From an uncultured Clostridia bacterium (GTDB lineage Bacteria; Bacillota; Clostridia; Oscillospirales; Acutalibacteraceae): a stretch of 43,950 nt of DNA. Under the pieces are notes generated by a model, which was given only the letters and a program-made list of their open reading frames with translations, was not told the DNA's origin and did no database searches. Made by a program: the position numbers and the translations under genes. Where the stretch lies: the NCBI GenBank assembly GCA_946187325.1, contig CAMHQC010000015.1:1-43950 (forward strand). The letters are read 5' to 3'. This document shows, one piece after another, positions 24,052 to 31,257 of this stretch (the first letter of the stretch is position 1; every line of letters starts with the position of its first letter).

Positions 24052-24558
24052 TTAATGAAACAACGACTTAATAAAATTCATAACGTAATCTGTGCCGAAA
24101 ATAACGAGCGCGATTAAGATTATGAACAGTATGGCGCTTACAATTCTCACAAACGTACGCTTGGAGCGGGGCATTTCCTCGAACTCCTCAAGAGCCTGTC
24201 CCTCGGGAGTATCGTCAAAAATCTTTTCTCCCTCGAGCTTAATCGCGCCGACGCCCACCGCGATATCGTAGGCTTTTTCGTAGAGTTCATACGGAACGAG
24301 TATATCGAATCCGTCTAAATCCATACCGGTAAGAACCTGGGAATTGCCGGTTACCATATGGCGCGTATATGTACTCGGTACTCCGCTGTCCTCCAGCGCG
24401 GCTTGTACACGGTCACGCTCGATTAAATCACCGCTGCAAAGATACACAGAGGTTGTTTCGTCCTCGATAGTCTCAAGAACTTTTTTCTTGCACTCGGAGC
24501 AGGTACAGTTGGTATCCTCATCGTTATAAAGCTTTTTACATTTAGGACAGTATTTCAT
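24052..24558 (-). CDS. Zinc-ribbon membrane protein with DUF2007-like domain
   Basis: The protein starts with a zinc ribbon (CPKC at residues 4-7, then CTCSEC at 18-23), followed by a small alpha/beta domain (about 33-105) like DUF2007, and one C-terminal membrane helix near residue 150. I start at MKYCPKC, after GGAGG, rather than 60 bases upstream. Function is unknown. Proteins of this build are common in Clostridia and are thought to be signalling or regulatory. It leads the transcript with ispD, ispF and possibly dacF, which could point to an envelope-related role. Confidence 0.75.
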   Translation of the reverse strand: MKYCPKCKKLYNDEDTNCTCSECKKKVLETIEDETTSVYLCSGDLIERDRVQAALEDSGVPSTYTRHMVTGNSQVLTGMDLDGFDILVPYELYEKAYDIAVGVGAIKLEGEKIFDDTPEGQALEEFEEMPRSKRTFVRIVSAILFIILIALVIFGTDYVMNFIKSLFH

Positions 24559-24589
24559 AAACTCGTCCTCCTTGTTATATGGTAAATCA

Positions 24590-24618
24590 ATTATAACAAA
24601 GAGGACGGAATAATTCAA
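24590..24618 (-). promoter_or_regulatory. Promoter of the zinc-ribbon / ispD / ispF operon
   Basis: TTGAAT, a 17-base spacer and TATAAT on the minus strand lie about 25 bases before the ribosome binding site of the zinc-ribbon gene. Confidence 0.78.
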
Positions 24619-24642
24619 GTTGAGAGTTTAAAACAATAATTC

Positions 24643-25221
24643 TCAGCTAAAAAATATCGGCTGTGGTTGTACACCTTTTAAAACCTCGGCGGCGCATTCG
24701 GGAATAATCTCGAAATTTCCGACGAGGGATTTCGGTTTATTTATATAATCGTCCTGGCTCATCGGCACAAAGTAGATATTTTTAGTATTTAAGAGCCCTC
24801 CGATATTTTTCGCGGAAGCTCCTAAGGCGTCGTTTGTAGATACACAAATCAGCACAGGACGGCAAATTCTAAGGTGCGACTTTACCGCCATAGCGACCGC
24901 GGTATCGGTAATACCGTTCGAGAGCTTAGCGATAGTATTACCCGTACACGGAGCGGCGATGATTAGGTCGCACATTTTCTTAGGCCCGATAGGCTCAGCC
25001 TCGGTAATTGAGCTGATAATTTTATTGCCCGTTATACTCTCTATTTTATTTATAAACTCAACGGCTGTTCCGAAACGAGTGTCGGTGGAATAAGCCGTTT
25101 CGGACATTATCGGGATAACATTATATCCCTCGTCTTTAAGCCTTTTTATTTGAGCGATTGCTCTCGAAAAGGTACAAAACGAGCCGCACATAGCAAATCC
25201 AATATTCGCTTTCACAGGCAT
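24643..25221 (-). CDS. dpaB: Dipicolinate synthase subunit B, flavoprotein
   Basis: DpaB (SpoVFB) is the flavoprotein-like subunit of the enzyme that makes pyridine-2,6-dicarboxylate for the spore core, acting in the mother cell. The 192-residue sequence shows the flavoprotein fold: NIGFAMCGSFCTF at the N terminus, then MSETAYSTDTRFG, ITEAEPIGPKKMCDLIIAAPCTGNTIAKLSNGITD, and VCVSTNDALG-type loop. It overlaps dpaA by 10 bases. The sporulation context is clear from the pair. Confidence 0.95.
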   Translation of the reverse strand: MPVKANIGFAMCGSFCTFSRAIAQIKRLKDEGYNVIPIMSETAYSTDTRFGTAVEFINKIESITGNKIISSITEAEPIGPKKMCDLIIAAPCTGNTIAKLSNGITDTAVAMAVKSHLRICRPVLICVSTNDALGASAKNIGGLLNTKNIYFVPMSQDDYINKPKSLVGNFEIIPECAAEVLKGVQPQPIFFS

Positions 25222-26057
25222 TTTTCCTCCCTGAGAATAGTTAGTACGGTGTCCGCTATGTTTTCACCCGCGGTCATAGGCGAATACTGTCCGGGAAGCG
25301 CCGACGCCATAAAAGCTGTAAAACCGAGCTTAGAGGCGTAGTCAAAATCTACTCCGCCGGGATAAGAAGCTAAATCTATTATAAGAGTGTCACAGTCGCT
25401 TTTTTCGAGTACGGCTCGGTCTATCACCGTAAAATCGGCGGTATTAAACACAATATCAAAGCCTTTAAGCGACTTTATTTCAGAGGTATTAACCGCGCGG
25501 TTAAAGTCCGATTTAATATAAGCGCGTTTCTCGGCGCTTCTGGTCGAGACGGTAACTTTAGCGCCGAGGGCGCGTAAGTCTCTCGAGAGGACTTTTCCGA
25601 TTCGGCCGTAACCTATCACGAGGACATTTGAATTGCAGAGGGTTTTCTCGTAGCTTTTTATAGCGACGCACAATGCTCCCTCGGCGGTAGGTACGGCGTT
25701 TAAAACGGCGAAATCCTCACGCTTTAGTAAATCGAAAGAATCAACTCCCTTGAGCGAGCTTGACCTGCCCATAAAAACCGGCTTTTTCGAAAAAGCCTCT
25801 CTCATACGTCTATCTGTTTTTATTTCTTTATCGGAAAAATAGCAGGGAATTGAATCGCCTTTTACTCCCGTAACCGAAAGTATAAATGCGTCGGCTTCAC
25901 TCAAAGCGGTTTCTATATCGACAAGCTTTAGTCCGCCGTAGCTCTCGAGTAAATCGAAGCCCGACAGCAGTACATTATAACCTTTATCGTAAAGCGCCTT
26001 AGCGCAGAAAAGCTGGCGTTTATCTCCGCCGAGTAACGCTATAGTACAAGTTTTCAT
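25212..26057 (-). CDS. dpaA: Dipicolinate synthase subunit A
   Basis: DpaA (SpoVFA) is the dehydrogenase-like subunit that, with DpaB, oxidises a lysine-pathway intermediate to dipicolinic acid, which is then loaded into the forespore. The N terminus has IALLGGDKRQLF, the central Rossmann segment VLVIGYGRIGKVLSRDLRALG (about 146-166) binds NAD(P), and the end has ALPGQYSPMTAGENIADTV. At 281 residues it is close to the B. subtilis protein. It is first in the dpaAB transcript and is preceded by a sigma-K-like promoter. Confidence 0.95.
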   Translation of the reverse strand: MKTCTIALLGGDKRQLFCAKALYDKGYNVLLSGFDLLESYGGLKLVDIETALSEADAFILSVTGVKGDSIPCYFSDKEIKTDRRMREAFSKKPVFMGRSSSLKGVDSFDLLKREDFAVLNAVPTAEGALCVAIKSYEKTLCNSNVLVIGYGRIGKVLSRDLRALGAKVTVSTRSAEKRAYIKSDFNRAVNTSEIKSLKGFDIVFNTADFTVIDRAVLEKSDCDTLIIDLASYPGGVDFDYASKLGFTAFMASALPGQYSPMTAGENIADTVLTILREEKCL

Positions 26058-26111
26058 AGGAACACCTTTTCAAATCTTCGATAATCGCAAGCGATGGTAC
26101 GATTTACTATA

Positions 26112-26138
26112 TATACTATGGCATTATTCGTTTTAGGT
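26112..26138 (-). promoter_or_regulatory. Sigma-K-like promoter of dpaAB
   Basis: On the minus strand AC, a 16-base spacer and CATAGTATA fit the mother-cell sigma-K consensus (AC, 16-17 bases, CATANNNTA). It lies about 55 bases upstream of dpaA, and spoVF is a known sigma-K target in Bacillus subtilis. The fit rests on a short motif, but the position and gene identity support it. Confidence 0.65.
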
Positions 26139-26146
26139 GAAAAAAT

Positions 26147-26176
26147 CGAGGGACAGCTTATATAAGCTGTCCCTCG
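26147..26176 (-). terminator. Strong terminator of the transporter operon
   Basis: A perfect 30-base palindrome (stem CGAGGGACAGCTTA) is followed on the minus strand by six T residues. It lies 17 bases after the heptad-repeat protein gene and separates it from dpaA. Confidence 0.95.
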
Positions 26177-26192
26177 TACAAGAGAGATTAAA

Positions 26193-28379
26193 CTATTTTT
26201 CTATAGAATTAGTTTTATAAATAAAGTCAACCTTGCCGTTCATTTCGGGATTGATACCGCCGAACGACTTATAGTTCGAGCTGACCTTAGAAACGGCTTT
26301 AAGCCGGTTGAGTAAGCCCTTAACATCTCCGTTAACCGCTTTTACAAGCGTATTAACGCCCTGTTCCTTATAGGTTTTAAGTCCTGTATTAAGAGCGAGT
26401 GAGCCGTCCTTAAGCTGTTTAACTCCGTTTACGAGTACGCCTGTACCGCTCGAGAGCTTATCGAGTCCGCTAACAAAGGTTTTCATACCCGAGTTCAAGG
26501 TTTTAGTGCCCTTCTTTAAGTCCTTAGTACCCTTTTTAAGAGTTTTAGCGCCCTTGGCGAGCTTATTCGCTCCCGTGGATAAATCCTTAGAGCCTGTGTT
26601 TAATTTATCTACGCCCGATTTAGCGGAGTCAACTCCCGCTGTGTAATTGAGCACACCCTGATAGAAAGTATTATACGCGTCGAGCTGTTTCTTTAACTCC
26701 GCAATCGCGCTCGCGCCGGACTTACCCTTAGCTACGCCGTCGCTAATCTGCTTTTTAACAGTTTCGCTGTTCATATTGCTGTCGATAAGCGACTGAATCT
26801 GCTCCTCTACCTTAGCTTTTACGGTAGCGGTGATGGCGTCGGTTTTCATCTGCTGGTCTACAGCGCCCTCAACCTGAGCCTTTACCTCGGAAGAAATACT
26901 ACCCGCGGCTACGGCTTTGTTGTAATCCTCAACCGTCATATTCAAGCCGATTTTCTTTAAAACTCCGTCGAGAACCTGTTGTTTAACAGCCGCCTCAACC
27001 TGAGTTTTGATTAAATCTTCCTGAGCCTTAACGGTTTCGGTAACGGTATTCAGCGCGGTATTATAGGCGATTTTATAAAGCGCGTCGTCGGTAAGAGAAT
27101 CCTCTATACCCGAGAGAACCTTTGAATAGTTTTCAATTGTAAGCTTTTCGGCTTTAATACCGGCAGCGGCAATCTGTTTATCGGCTGTGGAAAGAAGCGT
27201 ATCGAACACCTGCTTTGCTCCCGAGTTAAGAGTAGAGCTGTTATTCGAGAGAGTTCCCAAGCCCGAAGCGAGCTGGGATACGCCCGTCTGTAAGGTAGAA
27301 ATACCTACGCTTAAAGTGTTCGCGCCCTTTTTAAGAGTGCCTGTGCCTTTATCGAGCTTACCAGCGCCCTTATCGAGCTTAGAAGTTCCGCTTTGGAGCT
27401 GTTTAGCTCCGCTGACTAAATTCTTTACGCCCGAGATAAGAGTATCGGATTTGCTGAGCATTGTGGAGAGTCCGCCGTAAAGCTTGGAGGAACCGTCGAT
27501 AAGCTTATCTGTAGCGTCGGTAAGCTTGTTAAGCTTCTTATCGAGTTCATCAATTTTTTCGTCGGCTTTTGAGAAGTCGATATCGTTAAATACGTCATTT
27601 GTAGCGAGCGTCATAGTCGTAGTGAGCTCGAAATCCTTAACGTCGGCTTGAATCTCTACGTAATTCGGGAACTCAACCTCGTCGGTTTTAAGGTCTAAAT
27701 CCTCCTCTAAGCCGGGGGTCGCGAAGCCCGCTACGATAGTATGGCTTCCGTCGTTAATAACCTTGCCGTTGTTTACGGATACGTTGCTGAACTTTTCGTT
27801 ATCGAGCATAGTTCCCGTAAGCATAACGAACGGCACATAAATCTTAGTTTTCTTGCCGTTAACTACAACATTTTCGTACTTATTGTTTTTATAATCGAAA
27901 CGCATAGTAACTCTGCCGCTTTTACCCGCGAGGTCTTTAGGCGAAATAGCCTTACCGTCGAGGCGGTAGCTTACGGATAAATCAACGGGAAGGTCTTTTT
28001 TTGAAGTACCCTGGTAGTAGATATCGCTTCCCTTAGCGTCCCAGATATACATATTGTCGCCGTTAAGCGTGTATTTTTCGTCGCCCTTAACGTTCTTTAC
28101 CTTATCGAGCGAGGTTTTATCCTCTATCTTATCGAGCTTATCGGGGTTTTTAATCCAGTCGCTCACGATAACCTTATCGGGATTACCCTCGGCGTCGGCG
28201 ATTACGTAAACGGTCTCTTCCTTGGTAAGCTTATCCTTAGTATCGGAAGAAGAACTGCTCTCACCCGAAGATTTTTCAGCGCCCGCGGAGTAAGCCGTCA
28301 TAGCGGTTATTCCGCAGATAATAGTAAGACTTAAAAGCAGGCTTAAAACCTTCGGCGCGTATTTCTTAATTCTATTCAT
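26193..28379 (-). CDS. YhgE/Pip-like exported protein with Leu-Gly heptads
   Basis: The 728-residue protein has an N-terminal signal or anchor (about 9-32), an extracytoplasmic domain (to about 270), and two long stretches (about 285-390 and 590-670) of the heptad LxxGxxx, for example LDKGAGKLDKGTGTLKKG. Such X-X-Leu-X-X-Gly heptads mark the YhgE/Pip family. Between them is a helical Ala/Val/Lys segment. Unlike full YhgE proteins it has no C-terminal membrane block. Its ATG directly follows the TAA of the MMPL gene, so the two act together. The product probably forms a long external coiled rod working with the MMPL pump. Confidence 0.8.
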   Translation of the reverse strand: MNRIKKYAPKVLSLLLSLTIICGITAMTAYSAGAEKSSGESSSSSDTKDKLTKEETVYVIADAEGNPDKVIVSDWIKNPDKLDKIEDKTSLDKVKNVKGDEKYTLNGDNMYIWDAKGSDIYYQGTSKKDLPVDLSVSYRLDGKAISPKDLAGKSGRVTMRFDYKNNKYENVVVNGKKTKIYVPFVMLTGTMLDNEKFSNVSVNNGKVINDGSHTIVAGFATPGLEEDLDLKTDEVEFPNYVEIQADVKDFELTTTMTLATNDVFNDIDFSKADEKIDELDKKLNKLTDATDKLIDGSSKLYGGLSTMLSKSDTLISGVKNLVSGAKQLQSGTSKLDKGAGKLDKGTGTLKKGANTLSVGISTLQTGVSQLASGLGTLSNNSSTLNSGAKQVFDTLLSTADKQIAAAGIKAEKLTIENYSKVLSGIEDSLTDDALYKIAYNTALNTVTETVKAQEDLIKTQVEAAVKQQVLDGVLKKIGLNMTVEDYNKAVAAGSISSEVKAQVEGAVDQQMKTDAITATVKAKVEEQIQSLIDSNMNSETVKKQISDGVAKGKSGASAIAELKKQLDAYNTFYQGVLNYTAGVDSAKSGVDKLNTGSKDLSTGANKLAKGAKTLKKGTKDLKKGTKTLNSGMKTFVSGLDKLSSGTGVLVNGVKQLKDGSLALNTGLKTYKEQGVNTLVKAVNGDVKGLLNRLKAVSKVSSNYKSFGGINPEMNGKVDFIYKTNSIEK

Positions 28380-30461
28380 TTATTTTACCTCCCTGTTTTT
28401 AGGCAAAAATCCCAAAGTAGTTTTCGCGATAACTTTATCGAACAACATAAACATCGCGGGAAGAATAAGTATTACACAAAGCATACTTATAATAGCTCCC
28501 CTAGCCAACAGCATACACAGCGAGCCTATCATATCGACATCCGAGTAAACGGCTACTCCGAATGTCGCGGCGAAAAGTCCGAGCGCGCTGACTACAATTG
28601 ACGGTATCGAGGTCGAAAGCGCCGTTATTACCGCGGCTTTCTTATCTTGTCCGTGCGAACGCTCCTTTTTATATCTCGTAGTCATAAGTATCGCGTAATC
28701 GACGGTAGCGCCGAGCTGGATTGTACTTATACAGATAGGAGCGATAAACGGCAGGCTGTCGCCGAGATAGTGCGGAAGTCCGAGGTTTATAAATATTGCC
28801 GTTTCAATAACCGCTACAAGTATAATCGGAAGCGTAATACTCTTTTCTACCACGAGAATAATAAGGAAAATCGCAATAATCGAAATTATGTTAACAACCC
28901 TGAAATCGACGTCGGTTATATCAATCATATCCTGTACGCAGGAAGCCTCGCCGATCAGCAGTCCGTTTTTATCATATTTCTTTATAATACCGTTGAGCGA
29001 TTTAATCTGTTTAGACACATTGTCGGTGGCGGGCTTATACTCGGAGTTTATAAGCATAAGCTCCCACTTATCGCTCTTTAGAATTTCGGTGACGGATTCG
29101 GGAATCATTTCTTCGGGAATCCTGGCTCCGATTAAGGATTTAAGTCCGAGAACATATTTAACGCCCTTGACTTTCTTTAGCTCCTCTACCATCTTATAGC
29201 CTTTTTTAGCCTCGAGCTTAGAATCGACAAGCACCATATGGGTAGTACCGATTCCGAAATCTTCCTCGAGCTTTGTGTTGGCTATTACGTTATCCATATC
29301 GTCGGGCAGGCTTTGGGAGATATTGTAATAAACCTCGTTATTAGTCTGCTGATATCCGTAGAACGCGGGATATAGGATAACTAAGAAAAGTATTAAAAAT
29401 ACGGGGAATATCTTTATTATTCCCGAAGCGAGCTTCTTTGTTTTCGGAATAATCGAACGGTGGGTAGTTTTTTCGAGCGGTCTGTCGAGTACAAGTATCA
29501 TAGCGGGGAGTGTAGTTACACATCCTAACACGCCTAACACTACGCCCTTAGCCATTACGATTCCAAGGTCTTTTCCGAGTGTAAAGCTCATAAAGCACAG
29601 TGCGATAAAGCCCGCGACGGTGGTAATTGAGCTTCCGAATACGGAAAGTATGGTTTCATTAATCGCGTACGCCATAGCTTCCTTGTGGTCGGAATGAATC
29701 CGCTTTTGTTCCTCGTAGCTGTGCCACAGGAATATCGAGTAGTCCATAGTTACGGCTAGCTGCAACACCGCGGCTAACGCCTTTGTTATGTACGAAATTT
29801 CACCGAGAAAATAGTTCGTACCCATATTAAGCAGGATAGACATTCCGATACTCGCCAAGAACACAAACGGTATAAGGTAGCTGTCCATAAATATAAGCAT
29901 AACGGCTACGGCGAGTATTACGGCTATTCCTACGTAAATCGCTTCTTCTCTTTCGGCTAAATCGCGCAAGTCGCACACCATAGCCGACATTCCCGAAACG
30001 AAACAATGCTCGTTAGTTATTTCGCGGATTTTCGATATCGCGTCCATAGTTTCGTCGGCGGAAGTTGAAGTGTTGAAGAATACGGCTATCATCGTCGAGT
30101 CGCCCGAGTTAAACGCGTCCTTTACCTCGCTCGGAAGCATATCCATAGGCATAGATAAATCGGCGATATCAGCGTACCATAATACCGTATCTACATGGTC
30201 GACCTTTTTAATCTTGTTCTCGAGTTCGACTATGTCCTTATCCTCCATACCATCGACAATGATAAACGAGAAAGCGCCTTTTCCAAAATCGTCCATAAGG
30301 TAGCCTTGTCCCTTTACAGTATCGAGGTTATCGGGAAGATAGTTGAGCATATCGTAATTTACGCGGGTAAATATCATTCCTAAAACAGACGGAACCATAA
30401 GCGCGAGCGCGATAATCAGTATTACAACACGGCTTTTTACAATTGCTTTTCCGAATCGCAT
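28380..30461 (-). CDS. MMPL/RND family transporter
   Basis: The 693-residue protein has the RND layout. There is one N-terminal membrane helix, an external loop with LPDNLDTVKGQGYL, then five helices with GTNYFLGEISYITKALAAVL and TMDYSIFLWHSYEEQ. A second half repeats this: LPDDMDNVIANTKLEEDFG, then LGATVDYAILMTTRYKKER. The two Asp-Tyr motifs (MDYS, VDYA) are the proton-relay positions of MMPL proteins. Substrates of this clade include lipids and amphipathic drugs. The gene lies between a TetR regulator and the heptad protein on one strand. Confidence 0.9.
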   Translation of the reverse strand: MRFGKAIVKSRVVILIIALALMVPSVLGMIFTRVNYDMLNYLPDNLDTVKGQGYLMDDFGKGAFSFIIVDGMEDKDIVELENKIKKVDHVDTVLWYADIADLSMPMDMLPSEVKDAFNSGDSTMIAVFFNTSTSADETMDAISKIREITNEHCFVSGMSAMVCDLRDLAEREEAIYVGIAVILAVAVMLIFMDSYLIPFVFLASIGMSILLNMGTNYFLGEISYITKALAAVLQLAVTMDYSIFLWHSYEEQKRIHSDHKEAMAYAINETILSVFGSSITTVAGFIALCFMSFTLGKDLGIVMAKGVVLGVLGCVTTLPAMILVLDRPLEKTTHRSIIPKTKKLASGIIKIFPVFLILFLVILYPAFYGYQQTNNEVYYNISQSLPDDMDNVIANTKLEEDFGIGTTHMVLVDSKLEAKKGYKMVEELKKVKGVKYVLGLKSLIGARIPEEMIPESVTEILKSDKWELMLINSEYKPATDNVSKQIKSLNGIIKKYDKNGLLIGEASCVQDMIDITDVDFRVVNIISIIAIFLIILVVEKSITLPIILVAVIETAIFINLGLPHYLGDSLPFIAPICISTIQLGATVDYAILMTTRYKKERSHGQDKKAAVITALSTSIPSIVVSALGLFAATFGVAVYSDVDMIGSLCMLLARGAIISMLCVILILPAMFMLFDKVIAKTTLGFLPKNREVK

Positions 30462-30498
30462 ACGTCCTTTTCCCCCATTAATTATTAATCTGTTTTTT

Positions 30499-30548
30499 AG
30501 TATAAAAATCTTTTAAAGAATTTTAAACAGTCAAGAAAAGTGACATGT
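30499..30548 (-). promoter_or_regulatory. Candidate promoter and TetR operator
   Basis: On the minus strand a -10 TATACT (30499-30504) lies 17 bases from TTTAAA (30522-30527). Just upstream, 30527-30548 is a near-palindrome, ACATGTCA...TGACTGT with a 7-base centre, touching the -35. This is a natural place for the TetR-type regulator encoded next door, but both parts are weak matches. Confidence 0.35.
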
Positions 30549-30555
30549 ATAAAAA

Positions 30556-30581
30556 TTAGGCACTCTGTAACAAGTGCCTAA
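30556..30581 (-). terminator. Terminator of the TetR regulator gene
   Basis: TTAGGCACT and AGTGCCTAA form a 9-bp stem with an 8-base loop. On the minus strand it is followed by five T residues, 20 bases after the stop codon. Confidence 0.88.
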
Positions 30582-30601
30582 CAAATAAAGTATATATTAT
30601 A

Positions 30602-31147
30602 TTAACCACGCTCGAGAGCGTTTTCCATAGCGCCGTCGAAAAGGTCGCAGATTATCTTTAACTCCGCCCGGAGCTCGTACTGCATACCGCCTAAAAGCCA
30701 GTCGATTACAAATCCTACCAAAAGGCACTTATAATAATGTATAATAGCCTTTTTGTTTTTTTCGGAGGTTTCGTACTCCTGAGCCTTTCTTTCGATTAGG
30801 TGCGAAATAGTTTTCTCGGTAATACGCTCGAGGTAAGTTTCGAACATCTCGCGGTTAGCTGATTTATAAATATGGTAAACCGCTTTCTGATTCTCGATAG
30901 CAAAATCGGCGGCGTAAATCAACAGCTCGTAAAGCGAAGCGTTTTCATCCAGACTAACGATATGCTCCGCCTGCTCGGTAAAAATCTCTTCCATCAAGGA
31001 CGGAATATCACTGTAGTGATAATAGAAGGTATTACGGTTTATTCCGCAGGTCTGCGAAATATCCTTTACGGTTATTTTATTCACAGGCTTTTCGTTAAGA
31101 AGCTTCATAAAAGTTTCTTTTATCGCCTTTTCGGTAAAATTCGCCAT
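30602..31147 (-). CDS. TetR/AcrR family transcriptional regulator
   Basis: The N-terminal DNA-binding domain has ITVKDISQTCGINRNTFYYHYSDIPSLMEEIF, a typical TetR helix-turn-helix with the FYYHY recognition helix (about 24-55). The C-terminal helical part (to 181) is the ligand and dimer domain and is like that of DhaS-type regulators. It is upstream of, and on the same strand as, the MMPL pump but separated from it by a terminator, so it is a likely local repressor of the pump genes. The ligand is unknown. Confidence 0.9.
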   Translation of the reverse strand: MANFTEKAIKETFMKLLNEKPVNKITVKDISQTCGINRNTFYYHYSDIPSLMEEIFTEQAEHIVSLDENASLYELLIYAADFAIENQKAVYHIYKSANREMFETYLERITEKTISHLIERKAQEYETSEKNKKAIIHYYKCLLVGFVIDWLLGGMQYELRAELKIICDLFDGAMENALERG

Positions 31148-31210
31148 AAGTCACTTCCTATCAACTTTAATTGTAATTATTATAACAAACTTATCGTCTG
31201 AATTCAATAG

Positions 31211-31244
31211 TAAACGGCAGACAAATTGAACTGCCTGCCGTTAA
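31211..31244 (-). terminator. Weak terminator of the Asn-rich protein gene
   Basis: AACGGCAG and CTGCCGTT form an 8-bp stem with a 14-base loop 16 bases after the stop codon. The minus strand then reads TTTACTATT, so the U tract is poor. Confidence 0.6.
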
Positions 31245-31257
31245 ATTTACCGCCGAA

